Source of the DNA: Rhynochetos jubatus
Taxonomy: Eukaryota > Chordata > Aves > Eurypygiformes > Rhynochetidae
Reading direction: 5' to 3'
Length of the DNA stretch: 64,000 nt
NCBI GenBank assembly: GCA_027574665.1
Contig: CM050659.1
Location: 16,283,001 to 16,347,000, forward strand
In this document: positions 46,661-59,800 of the stretch, piece after piece
How positions within the stretch are numbered: position 1 is the stretch's first letter
Layout of the letters: every line of letters starts with the position of its first letter
Notes under the pieces: generated by a model
What the model was told of the DNA's origin: nothing
Seen by the model: the letters and a program-made list of their open reading frames with translations, nothing else
Database searches by the model: none
Position numbers and translations under genes: made by a program

Positions 46661-49600
46661 GTTAGGGTTAGGGTTAGGGTCCGGAGAACCAGAAAGCCCA
46701 CAGCTCCAGGGATAATTGGGATTGCAAAGGCCTGCCAAGAGGAGCACGACACTGCACCGACATGGCTCCTTCCCCAGCTTTCCTAGCCAGAACCCAGGGG
46801 GGGCCGTGGCCGGAAACCGCGGTCGGCAACTTCTAGGGTTAGGGTTAGGGTTAGGGTCCGGAGAACCAGAAAGCCCACAGCTCCAGGGATAATTGGGATT
46901 GCAAAGGCCTGCCAAGAGGAGCACGACACTGCACAGACATGGCTCCTTCCCCTGCTTTCCTAGCCAGAACCCAGGGGGGGCCGTGGCCAGAAACCGCGGT
47001 CGGCAACTTCTAGGGTTAGGGTTAGGGTTAGGGTCCGGAGAACCAGAAAGCCCACAGCTCCAGGGATAATTGGGATTGCAAAGGCCTGCCAAGAGGAGCA
47101 CGACACTGCACAGACATGGCTCCTTCCCCAGCTTTCCTAGCCAGAACCCAGGTGGGGCCATGCCCAGAAACCGCGGTCGGCAACTTCTAGGGTTAGGGTT
47201 AGGGTTAGGGTCCGGAGAACCAGAAAGCCCACAGCTCCAGGGATAATTGGGATTGCAAAGGCCTGCCAAGAGGAGCACGACACTGCACCGACATGGCTCC
47301 TTCCCCTGCTTTCCTAGCCAGAACCCGGGGGGGGCCGTGGCCGGAAACCGCGGTCGGCAACTTCTAGGGTTAGGGTTGGGGTTAGGGTCCGGAGAACCAG
47401 AAAGCCCACAGCTACAGGGATAATTGGGATTGCAAAGGCCTGCCAAGAGGAGCACGACACTGCACCGACATGGCTCCTTCCCCAGCTTTCCTAGCCAGAA
47501 CCCGGGGGTGTCCGTGGCCGGAAACCGCGGTCGGCAACTTCTAGGGTTAGGGTTAGGGTCCGGAGAACCAGAAAGCCCACAGCTCCAGGGATAATTGGGA
47601 TTGCAAAGGCCTGCCAAGAGGAGCACGACACTGCACCGACATGGCTCCTTCCCCTGCTTTCCTAGCCAGAACCCGGGGGGGGCCGTGGCCGGAAACCGCG
47701 GTCGGCAACTTCTAGGGTTAGGGTTAGGGTTAGGGTCCGGAGAACCAGAAAGCCCACAGCTCCAGGGATAATTGGGATTGCAAAGGCCTGCCAAGAGGAG
47801 CACGACACTGCACCGACATGGCTCCTTCCCCTGCTTTCCTAGCCAGAACCCAGGGGGGGCCATGCCCAGAAACCGCGGTCGGCAACTTCTAGGGTTAGGG
47901 TTAGGGTTAGGGTCCGGAGAACCAGAAAGCCCACAGCTCCAGGGATAATTGGGATTGCAAAGGCCTGCCAAGAGGAGCACGACACTGCACAGACATGGCT
48001 CCTTCCCCAGCTTTCCTAGCCAGAACCCAGGGGGGGCCATGCCCGGAAACCGCGGTCGGCAACTTCTAGGGTTAGGGTTAGGGTTAGGGTCCGGAGAACC
48101 AGAAAGCCCACAGCTCCAGGGATAATTGGGATTGCAAAGGCCTGCCAAGAGGAGCACGACACTGCACCAACATGGCTCCTTCCCCAGCTTTCCTAGCCAG
48201 AACCCAGGGGGGGCCGTGGCCGGAAACCGCGGTCGGCAACTTCTAGGGTTAGGGTTAGGGTTAGGGTCCGGAGAACCAGAAAGCCCACAGCTCCAGGGAT
48301 AATTGGGATTGCAAAGGCCTGCCAAGAGGAGCACGACACTGCACAGACATGGCTCCTTCCCCTGCTTTCCTAGCCAGAACCCAGGGGGGGCCGTGGCCAG
48401 AAACCGCGGTCGGCAACTTCTAGGGTTAGGGTTAGGGTTAGGGTCCGGAGAACCAGAAAGCCCACAGCTCCAGGGATAATTGGGATTGCAAAGGCCTGCC
48501 AAGAGGAGCACGACACTGCACAGACATGGCTCCTTCCCCTGCTTTCCTAGCCAGAACCCAGGGGGGGCCTTGCCCAGAAACCGCGGTCGGCAACTTCTAG
48601 GGTTAGGGTTAGGGTCCGGAGAACCAGAAAGCCCACAGCTCCAGGGATAATTGGGATTGCAAAGGCCTGCCAAGAGGAGCACGACACTGCACAGACATGG
48701 CTCCTTCCCCTGCTTTCCTAGCCAGAACCCAGGGGGGGCCGTGGCCGGAAACCGCGGTCGGCAACTTCTAGGGTTAGGGTTAGGGTTAGGGTCCGGAGAA
48801 CCAGAAAGCCCACAGCTCCAGGGATAATTGGGATTGCAAAGGCCTGCCAAGAGGAGCACGACACTGCACAGACATGGCTCCTTCCCCTGCTTTCCTAGCC
48901 ATAACCCAGGGGGGGCCGTGGCCGGAAACCGCGGTCGGCAACTTCTAGGGTTAGGGTTAGGGTTAGGGTCCTGAGAACCAGAAAGCCCACAGCTCCAGGG
49001 ATAATTGGGATTGCAAAGGCCTGCCAAGAGGAGCACGACACTGCACAGACATGGCTCCTTCCCCAGCTTTCCTAGCCAGAACCCAGGTGGGGCCATGCCC
49101 AGAAACCGCGGTCGGCAACTTCTAGGGTTAGGGTTAGGGTTAGGGTCCGGAGAACCAGAAAGCCCACAGCTCCAGGGATAATTGGGATTGCAAAGGCCTG
49201 CCAAGAGGAGCACGACACTGCACCGACATGGCTCCTTCCCCTGCTTTCCTAGCCAGAACCCGGGGGGGGCCGTGGCCGGAAACCGCGGTCGGCAACTTCT
49301 AGGGTTAGGGTTGGGGTTAGGGTCCGGAGAACCAGAAAGCCCACAGCTCCAGGGATAATTGGGATTGCAAAGGCCTGCCAAGAGGAGCACGACACTGCAC
49401 CGACATGGCTCCTTCCCCTGCTTTCCTAGCCAGAACCCAGGGGGGGCCGTGGCCGGAAACCGCGGTCGGCAACTTCTAGGGTTAGGGTTAGGGTTAGGGT
49501 CCGGAGAACCAGAAAGCCCACAGCTCCAGGGATAATTGGGATTGCAAAGGCCTGCCAAGAGGAGCACGACACTGCACAGACATGGCTCCTTCCCCAGCTT

Positions 49601-51699
49601 TCCTAGCCAGAACCCAGGGGGGGCCCGTGGCCGGAAACCGCGGTCGGCAACTTCTAGGGTTAGGGTTAGGGTTAGGGTCCGGAGAACCAGAAAGCCCACA
49701 GCTCCAGGGATAATTGGGATTGCAAAGGCCTGCCAAGAGGAGCACGACACTGCACAGACATGGCTCCTTCCCCTGCTTTCCTAGCCAGAACCTCGGGGGG
49801 GCCGTGGCCGGAAACCGCGGTCGGCAACTTCTAGGGTTAGGGTTAGGGTTAGGGTCCGGAGAACCAGAAAGCCCACAGCTCCAGGGATAATTGGGATTGC
49901 AAAGGCCTGCCAAGAGGAGCACGACACTGCACAGACATGGCTCCTTCCCCTGCTTTCCTAGCCAGAACCCGGGGGGTCCGTGGCCGGAAACCGCGGTCGG
50001 CAACTTCTAGGGTTAGGGTTAGGGTTAGGGTCCGGAGAACCAGAAAGCCCACAGCTCCAGGGATAATTGGGATTGCAAAGGCCTGCCAAGAGGAGCACAA
50101 CACTGCACCGACATGGCTCCTTCCCCTGCTTTCCTAGCCAGAACCCGGGGGGGGCCGTGGGCGGAAACCGCGGTCGGCAACTTCTAGGGTTAGGGTTAGG
50201 GTTAGGGTCTGGAGAACCAGAAAGCCCACAGCTCCAGGGATAATTGGGATTGCAAAGGCCTGCCAAGAGGAGCACGACACTGCACAGACATGGCTCCTTC
50301 ACCTGCTTTCCTAGCCAGAACCCGGGGGGTCCGTGGCCGGAAACCGCGGTCGGCAACTTCTAGGGTTAGGGTTAGGGTTAGGGTCCGGAGAACCAGAAAG
50401 CCCACAGCTCCAGGGATAATTGGGATTGCAAAGGCCTGCCAAGAGGAGCACGACACTGCACAGACATGGCTCCTTCCCCAGCTTTCCTAGCCAGAACCCA
50501 GGGGGGGCCAGGCCCAGAAACCGCTGTCGGCAACTTCTAGGGTTAGGGTTAGGGTTAGGATCCGGAGAACCAGAAAGCCCACAGCTCCAGGGATAATTGG
50601 GATTGCAAAGGCCTGCCAAGAGGAGCACGACACTGCACAGACATGGCTCCTTCCCCTGCTTTCCTAGCCAGAACTGAGGGGGGGCCGTGGCCGGAAACCG
50701 CGGTTGGCAACTTCTAGGGTTAGGGTTAGGGTTAGGGTCCGGAGAACCAGAAAGCCCACAGCTCCAGGGATAATTGGGATTGCAAAGGCCTGCCAAGAGG
50801 AGCACAACACTGCACAGACATGGCTCCTTCCCCAGCTTTCCTAGCCAGAACCCAGGGGGGGCCGTGGCCGGAAACCGCGGTCGGCAACTTCTAGGGTTAG
50901 GGTTAGGGTCCGGAGAACCAGAAAGCCCACAGCTCCAGGGATAATTGGGATTGCAAAGGCCTGCCAAGAGGAGCACGACACTGCACCGACATGGCTCCTT
51001 CCCCTGCTTTCCTAGCCAGAACCCGGGAGGGGCCGTGGCCGGAAACCGCGGTCGGCAACTTCTAGGGTTAGGGTTAGGGTTAGGGTCCGGAGAACCAGAA
51101 AGCCCACAGCTCCAGGGATAATTGGGATTGCAAAGGCCTGCCAAGAGGAGCACGACACTGCACAGACATGGCTCCTTCCCCTGCTTTCCTAGCCAGAACC
51201 CGGGGGGTCCGTGGCCGGAAACCGCGGTCGGCAACTTCTAGGGTTAGGGTTAGGGTCCGGAGAACCAGAAAGCCCACAGCTCCAGGGATAATTGGGATTG
51301 CAAAGGCCTGCCAAGAGGAGCACGACACTGCACAGACATGGCTCCTTCCCCTGCTTTCCTATCCAGAACCCGGGGGGGGCCGTGGCCGGAAATCGCGGTC
51401 GGCAACTTCTAGGGTTAGGGTTAGGGTTAGGGTCCGGAGAACCAGAAAGCCCACAGCTCCAGGGATAATTGGGATTGCAAAGGCCTGCCAAGAGGAGCAC
51501 GACACTGCACCGACATGGCTCCTTCCCCAGCTTTCCTAGCCAGAACCCAGGGGGGGCCGTGGCCGGAAACCGCGGTCGGCAACTTCTAGGGTTAGGGTTA
51601 GGGTTAGGGTCCGGAGAACCAGAAAGCCCACAGCTCCAGGGATAATTGGGATTGCAAAGGCCTGCCAAGAGGAGCACAACACTGCACAGACATGGCTCC

Positions 51700-51965
51700 T
51701 TCCCCTGCTTTCCTAGCCAGAACCCGGGGGGGGCCATGCCCGGAAACCGCGGTCGGCAACTTCTAGGGTTAGGGTTAGGGTCCGGAGAACCAGAAAGCCC
51801 ACAGCTCCAGGGATAATTGGGATTGCAAAGGCCTGCCAAGAGGAGCACAACACTGCACAGACATGGCTCCTTCCCCTGCATTCCTAGCCAGAACCCGGGG
51901 GGGGCCATGCCCGGAAACCGCGGTCGGCAACTTCTAGGGTTAGGGTTAGGGTCCGGAGAACCAGA
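51700..51965 (+). repeat. Adjacent near-identical 171-bp monomers
   Basis: Two neighbouring three-tract units share the CACAAC variant and the ATGCCCGG tail. They differ visibly only at CTGCTTTCC against CTGCATTCC. This is the smallest-scale duplication seen, a single-monomer event. Confidence 0.75.
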
Positions 51966-53864
51966 AAGCCCACAGCTCCAGGGATAATTGGGATTGCAAA
52001 GGCCTGCCAAGAGGAGCACGACACTGCACAGACATGGCTCCTTCCGCAGCTTTCCTAGACAGAACCCAGGGGGGGGCCGTGGCCGGAAATCGCGGTCGGC
52101 AACTTCTAGGGTTAGGGTTAGGGTTAGGGTCCGGAGAACCAGAAAGCCCACAGCTCCAGGGATAATTGGGATTGCAAAGGCCTGCCAAGAGGAGCACGAC
52201 ACTGCACAGACATGGCTCCTTCCCCTGCTTTCCTAGCCAGAACCGAGGGGGGGCCGTGGCCGGAAACCGCGGTTGGCAACTTCTAGGGTTAGGGTTAGGG
52301 TTAGGGTCCGGAGAACCAGAAAGCCCACAGCTCCAGGGATAATTGGGATTGCAAAGGCCTGCCAAGAGGAGCACAACACTGCACAGACATGGCTCCTTCC
52401 CCAGCTTTCCTAGCCAGAACCCAGGTGGGGCCATGCCCAGAAACCGCGGTCGGCAACTTCTAGGGTTAGGGTTAGGGTTAGGGTCCGGAGAACCAGAAAG
52501 CCCACAGCTCCAGGGATAATTGGGATTGCAAAGGCCTGCCAAGAGGAGCACAACACTGCACAGACATGGCTCCTTCCCCTGCTTTCCTAGCCAGAACCCG
52601 GGGGGGGCCATGCCCGGAAACCGCGGTCGGCAACTTCTAGGGTTAGGGTTAGGGTTAGGGTCCAGAGAACCAGAAAGCCCACAGCTCCAGGGATAATTGG
52701 GATTGCAAAGGCCTGCCAAGAGGAGCACGACACTGCACAGACATGGCTCCTTCCCCTGCTTTCCTAGCCAGAACCCAGGGGGGGCCGTCGCCGGAAACCG
52801 CGGTCGGCAACTTCTAGGGTTAGGGTTAGGATTAGGGTCTAGAGAACCAGAAAGCCCACAGCTCCAGGGATAATTGGGATTGCAAAGGCCTGCCAAGAGG
52901 AGCACGACACTGCACCGACATGGCTCCTTCCCCTGCTTTCCTAGCCAGAACCCAGGGGGGGCCGTGGCCGGAAACCGCGGTCGGCAACTTCTAGGGTTAG
53001 GGTTAGGGTCCGGAGAACCAGAAAGCCCACAGCTCCAGGGATAATTGGGATTGCAAAGGCCTGCCAAGAGGAGCACGACACTGCACAGACATGGCTCCTT
53101 CCCCAGCTTTCCTAGCCAGAACCCAGGGGGGGCCAGGCCCAGAAACCGCTGTCGGCAACTTCTAGGGTTAGGGTTAGGGTTAGGGTCCGGAGAACCAGAA
53201 AGCCCACAGCTCCAGGGATAATTGGGATTGCAAAGGCCTGCCAAGAGGAGCACGACACTGCACAGACATGGCTCCTTCCCCTGATTTCCTAGCCAGAACC
53301 GAGGGGGGGCCGTGGCCGGAAACCGCGGTTGGCAACTTCTAGGGTTAGGGTTAGGGTTAGGGTCCGGAGAACCAGAAAGCCCACAGCTCCAGGGATAATT
53401 GGGATTGCAAAGGCCTGCCAAGAGGAGCACAACACTGCACAGACATGGCTCCTTCCCCAGCTTTCCTAGCCAGAACCCAGGGGGGGCCGTGGCCGGAAAC
53501 CGCGGTCGGCAACTTCTAGGGTTAGGGTTAGGGTCCGGAGAACCAGAAAGCCCACAGCTACAGGGATAATTGGGATTGCAAAGGCCTGCCAAGAGGAGCA
53601 CGACACTGCACCGACATGGCTCCTTCCCCTGCTTTCCTAGCCAGAACCCGGGAGGGGCCGTGGCCGGAAACCGCGGTCGGCAACTTCTAGGGTTAGGGTT
53701 AGGGTTAGGGTCCGGAGAACCAGAAAGCCCACAGCTCCAGGGATAATTGGGATTGCAAAGGCCTGCCAAGAGGAGCACGACACTGCACAGACATGGCTCC
53801 TTCCCCTGCTTTCCTAGCCAGAACCCGGGGGGTCCGTGGCCGGAAACCGTGGTCGGCAACTTCT

Positions 53865-56800
53865 AGGGTTAGGGTTAGGGTCCGGAGAACCAGAAAGCCC
53901 ACAGCTCCAGGGATAATTGGGATTGCAAAGGCCTGCCAAGAGGAGCACGACACTGCACAGACATGGCTCCTTCCCCTGCTTTCCTATCCAGAACCCGGGG
54001 GGGGCCGTGGCCGGAAATCGCGGTCGGCAACTTCTAGGGTTAGGGTTAGGGTTAGGGTCCGGAGAACCAGAAAGCCCACAGCTCCAGGGATAATTGGGAT
54101 TGCAAAGGCCTGCCAAGAGGAGCACGACACTGCACCGACATGGCTCCTTCCCCAGCTTTCCTAGCCAGAACCTGGGGGGGGCCGTGGCCGGAAACCGCGG
54201 TCGGCAACTTCTAGGGTTAGGGTTAGGGTTAGGGTCCGGAGAACCAGAAAGCCCACAGCTCCAGGGATAATTGGGATTGCAAAGGCCTGCCAAGAGGAGC
54301 ACGACACTGCACAGACATGGCTCCTTCCCCTGCTTTCCTAGCCAGAACCCAGGGGGGTCCGTGGCCAGAAACCGCGGTCGGCAACTTCTAGGGTTAGGGT
54401 TAGGGTTAGGGTCCGGAGAACCAGAAAGCCCACAGCTCCAGGGATAATTGGGATTGCAAAGGCCTGCCAAGAGGAGCACGACACTGCACAGACATGGCTC
54501 CTTCCCCAGCTTTCCTAGCCAGAACCCAGGTGGGGCCATGCCCAGAAACCGCGGTCGGCAACTTCTAGGGTTAGGGTTAGGGTTAGGGTCCGGAGAACCA
54601 GAAAGCCCACAGCTCCAGGGATAATTGGGATTGCAAAGGCCTGCCAAGAGGAGCACGACACTGCACCGACATGGCTCCTTCCCCTGCTTTCCTAGCCAGA
54701 ACCCGGGGGGGGCCGTGGCCGGAAACCGCGGTCGGCAACTTCTAGGGTTAGGGTTAGGGTTAGGGTCCGGAGAACCAGAAAGCCCACAGCTCCAGGGATA
54801 ATTGGGATTGCAAAGGCCTGCCAAGAGGAGCACGACACTGCACAGACATGGCTCCTTCCCCAGCTTTCCTAGCCAGAACCCAGGTGGGGCCATGCCCAGA
54901 AACCGCGGTCGGCAACTTCTAGGGTTAGGGTTAGGGTTAGGGTCCGGAGAACCAGAAAGCCCACAGCTCCAGGGATAATTGGGATTGCAAAGGCCTGCCA
55001 AGAGGAGCACGACACTGCACCGACATGGCTCCTTCCCCTGCTTTCCTAGCCAGAACCCGGGGGGGGCCGTGGCCGGAAACCGCGGTCGGCAACTTCTAGG
55101 GTTAGGGTTGGGGTTAGGGTCCGGAGAACCAGAAAGCCCACAGCTCCAGGGATAATTGGGATTGCAAAGGCCTGCCAAGAGGAGCACGACACTGCACCGA
55201 CATGGCTCCTTCCCCTGCTTTCCTAGCCAGAACCCAGGCGGGGCCGTGGCCGGAAACCGCGGTCGGCAACTTCTAGGGTTAGGGTTAGGGTTAGGGTCCG
55301 GAGAACCAGAAAGCCCACAGCTCCAGGGATAATTGGGATTGCAAAGGCCTGCCAAGAGGAGCACGACACTGCACCGACATGGCTCCTTCCCCTGCTTTCC
55401 TAGCCAGAACCCAGGGGGGGCCATGCCCAGAAACCGCGGTCGGCAACTTCTAGGGTTAGGGTTAGGGTTAGGGTCCGGAGAACCAGAAAGCCCACAGCTC
55501 CAGGGATAATTGGGATTGCAAAGGCCTGCCAAGAGGAGCACGACACTGCACAGACATGGCTCCTTCCCCTGCTTTCCTAGCCAGAACCCGGGGGGTCCGT
55601 GGCCGGAAACCGCGGTCGGCAACTTCTAGGGTTAGGGTTAGGGTCCGGAGAACCAGAAAGCCCACAGCTCCAGGGATAATTGGGATTGCAAAGGCCTGCC
55701 AAGAGGAGCACGACACTGCACAGACATGGCTCCTTCCGCAGCTTTCCTAGACAGAACCCAGGGGGGGGCCGTGGCCGGAAATCGCGGTCGGCAACTTCTA
55801 GGGTTAGGGTTAGGGTTAGGGTCCGGAGAACCAGAAAGCCCACAGCTCCAGGGATAATTGGGATTGCAAAGGCCTGCCAAGAGGAGCACGACACTGCACA
55901 GACATGGCTCCTTCCCCTGCTTTCCTAGCCAGAACCCAGGGGGGGCCGTGGCCAGAAACCGCGGTCGGCAACTTCTAGGGTTAGGGTTAGGGTTAGGGTC
56001 CGGAGAACCAGAAAGCCCACAGCTCCAGGGATAATTGGGATTGCAAAGGCCTGCCAAGAGGAGCACGACACTGCACAGACATGGCTCCTTCCCCTGCTTT
56101 CCTAGCCAGAACCCAGGGGGGGCCGTGGCCGGAAACCGCGGTCGGCAACTTCTAGGGTTAGGGTTAGGGTTAGGGTCCGGAGAACCAGAAAGCCCACAGC
56201 TCCAGGGATAATTGGGATTGCAAAGGCCTGCCAAGAGGAGCACGACACTGCACAGACATGGCTCCTTCCCCAGCTTTCCTAGCCAGAACCCAGGTGGGGC
56301 CATGCCCAGAAACCGCTGTCGGCAACTTCTAGGGTTAGGGTTAGGGTTAGGGTCCGGAGAACCAGAAAGCCCACAGCTCCAGGGATAATTGGGATTGCAA
56401 AGGCCTGCCAAGAGGAGCACGACACTGCACCGACATGGCTCCTTCCCCTGCTTTCCTAGCCAGAACCCGGGGGGGGCCGTGGCCGGAAACCGCGGTCGGC
56501 AACTTCTAGGGTTAGGGTTGGGGTTAGGGTCCGGAGAACCAGAAAGCCCACAGCTCCAGGGATAATTGGGATTGCAAAGGCCTGCCAAGAGGAGCACGAC
56601 ACTGCACAGACATGGCTCCTTCCCCTGCTTTCCTAGCCAGAACCCAGGGGGGGCCGTGGCCGGAAACCGCGGTCGGCAACTTCTAGGGTTAGGGTTAGGG
56701 TTAGGGTCCGGAGAAGCAGAAAGCCCACAGCTCCAGGGATAATTGGGATTGCAAAGGCCTGCCAAGAGGAGCACGACACTGCACAGACATGGCTCCTTCC

Positions 56801-59800
56801 CCTGCTTTCCTAGCCAGAACCCAGGGGGGGCCGTGGCCGGAAACCGCGTTCGGCAAATTCTAGGGTTAGGGTTAGGGTTAGGGTCCGGAGAACCAGAAAG
56901 CCCACAGCTCCAGGGATATTTGGGACTGCAAAGACCTGCCAAGAGGAGCATGACACTGCACAGACATGGCTCCTTCCCCTGCTTTCCTAGCCAGAACCCA
57001 GGGGGGGCCTTCGCCGGAAACCGCGGTCGGCAACTTCTAGGGTTAGGGTTAGGGTTAGGGTCCGGAGAACCAGAAAGCCCACAGCTCCAGGGATAATTGG
57101 GATTGCAAAGGCCTGCCAAGAGGAGCACGACACTGCACAGACATGGCTCCTTCCCCAGCTTTCCTAGCCAGAACCCAGGGGGGGCCTTCGCCGGAAACCG
57201 CGGTCGGCAACTTCTAGGGTTAGGGTTAGGGTTAGGGTCCGGAGAACCAGAAAGCCCACAGCTCCAGGGATAATTGGGATTGCAAAGGCCTGCCAAGAGG
57301 AGCACGACACTGCACAGACATGGCTCCTTCCCCTGCTTTCCTAGCCAGATCCCGGGGGGGGCCGTGGCCGGAAACCGCGGTCGGCAACTTCTAGGGTTAG
57401 GGTTAGGGTTAGGGTCCGGAGAACCAGAAAGCCCACAGCTCCAGGGATAATTGGGATTGCAAAGGCCTGCCAAGAGGAGCACGACACTGCACAGACATGG
57501 CTCCTTCCCCAGCTTTCCTAGCCAGAACCCAGGGGGGGGCCGTGGCCGGAAACCGCGGTCGGCAACTTCTAGGGTTAGGGTTAGGGTTAGGGTCCGGAGA
57601 ACCAGAAAGCCCACAGCTCCAGGGATATTTGGGACTGCAAAGACCTGCCAAGAGGAGCATGACACTGCACAGACATGGCTCCTTCTGCAGCTTTCCTAGC
57701 CAGAACCCGGGGGGGGCCGTGGCCGGAAACCGCGGTCGGCAACTTCTAGGGTTAGGGTTAGGGTTAGGGTCCGGAGAACCAGAAAGCCCACAGCTCCAGG
57801 GATAATTGGGATTGCAAAGGCCTGCCAAGAGGAGCACGACACTGCACAGACATGGCTCCTTCCCCTGCTTTCCTAGCCAGAACCCAGGGGGGGCCGTGGC
57901 TAGAAACCGCGGTCGGCAACTTCTAGGGTTAGGGTTAGGGTTAGGGTCCGGAGAACCAGAAAGCCCACAGCTCCAGGGATAATTGGGATTGCAAAGGCCT
58001 GCCAAGAGGAGCACAACACTGCACAGACATGGCTCCTTCCCCAGCTTTCCTAGCCAGAACCCAGGGGGGGCCATGCCCAGAAACCGCGGTCGGCAACTTC
58101 TGGGGTTAGGGTTAGGGTCCGGAGAACCAGAAAGCCCACAGCTCCAGGGATAATTGGGATTGCAAAGGCCTGCCAAGAGGAGCACGACACTGCACAGACA
58201 TGGCTCCTTCCCCTGCTTTCCTAGCCAGAACCCAGGGGGGGCCGTGGCCGGAAACCGCGGTCGGCAACTTCTAGGGTTAGGGTTAGGGTTAGGGTCCGGA
58301 GAACCAGAAAGCCCACAGCTCCAGGGATAATTGGGATTGCAAAGGCCTGCCAAGAGGAGCACGACACTGCACAGACATGGCTCCTTCCCCTGCTTTCCTA
58401 GCCAGAACCCAGGGGGGGCCGTGGCCGGAAACCGCGGTCGGCAACTTCTAGGGTTAGGGTTAGGGTTAGGGTCCGGAGAACCAGAAAGCCCACAGCTCCA
58501 GGGATAATTGGGATTGCAAAGGCCTGCCAAGAGGAGCACGACACTGCACAGACATGGCTCCTTCCCCAGCTTTCCTAGCCAGAACCCAGGTGGGGCCATG
58601 CCCAGAAACCGCTGTCGGCAACTTCTAGGGTTAGGGTTAGGGTTAGGGTCCGGAGAACCAGAAAGCCCACAGCTCCAGGGATAATTGGGATTGCAAAGGC
58701 CTGCCAAGAGGAGCACGACACTGCACCGACATGGCTCCTTCCCCTGCTTTCCTAGCCAGAACCCGGGGGGGGCCGTGGCCGGAAACCGCGGTCGGCAACT
58801 TCTAGGGTTAGGGTTGGGGTTAGGGTCCGGAGAACCAGAAAGCCCACAGCTCCAGGGATAATTGGGATTGCAAAGGCCTGCCAAGAGGAGCACGACACTG
58901 CACAGACATGGCTCCTTCCCCTGCTTTCCTAGCCAGAACCCAGGGGGGGCCGTGGCCGGAAACCGCGGTCGGCAACTTCTAGGGTTAGGGTTAGGGTTAG
59001 GGTCCGGAGAAGCAGAAAGCCCACAGCTCCAGGGTTAATTGGGATTGCAAAGGCCTGCCAAGAGGAGCACGACACTGCACAGACATGGCTCCTTCCCCTG
59101 CTTTCCTAGCCAGAACCCAGGGGGGGCCGTGGCCGGAAACCGCGGTCGGCAAATTCTAGGGTTAGGGTTAGGGTTAGGGTCCGGAGAACCAGAAAGCCCA
59201 CAGCTCCAGGGATATTTGGGACTGCAAAGACCTGCCAAGAGGAGCATGACACTGCACAGACATGGCTCCTTCCCCAGCTTTCCTAGCCAGAACCCAGGGG
59301 GGGCCGTGGCCGGAAACCGCGGTTGGCAACTTCTAGGGTTAGGGTTAGGGTTAGGGTCCGGAGAACCAGAAAGCCCACAGCTCCAGGGATAATTGGGATT
59401 GCAAAGGCCTGCCAAGAGGAGCACGACACTGCACAGACATGGCTCCTTCCCCTGCTTTCCTACCAGAACCCAGGGGGGGCCGTGGCCGGAAACTGCGGTT
59501 GGCAACTTCTAGGGTTAGGGTTAGGGTTAGGGTCCGGAGAACCAGAAAGCCCACAGCTCCAGGGATAATTGGGATTGCAAAGGCCTGCCAAGAGGAGCAC
59601 GACACTGCACAGACATGGCTCCTTCCCCTGCTTTCCTACCAGAACCCAGGGCGGGCCGTGGCCGGAAACCGCGGTCGGCAACTTCTAGGGTTAGGGTTAG
59701 GGTTAGGGTCCGGAGAACCAGAAAGCCCACAGCTCCAGGGATAATTGGGATTGCAAAGGCCTGCCAAGAGGAGCACGACACTGCACCGACATGGCTCCTT

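Larger units (their letters stand above)
42130..53870 (+). repeat. Domain 8: 171-bp-rich satellite sharing blocks with 1-2.5 kb
   Basis: At least 16 of the window's roughly 28 three-tract (171-bp) units lie here. The 1,056-bp hexamer mark TCTAGAG appears at 43,185, 44,942 and 52,838. A GGGGCCCGTGG tail appears near 42,244 and 49,622 (shift 7,378). Blocks at 44.5-45.6 and 52.4-53.5 kb match at a shift of 7,896, and 46.3-47.4 and 53.7-54.8 kb at 7,378. That is patchy colinearity rather than one clean duplication. Confidence 0.72.
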
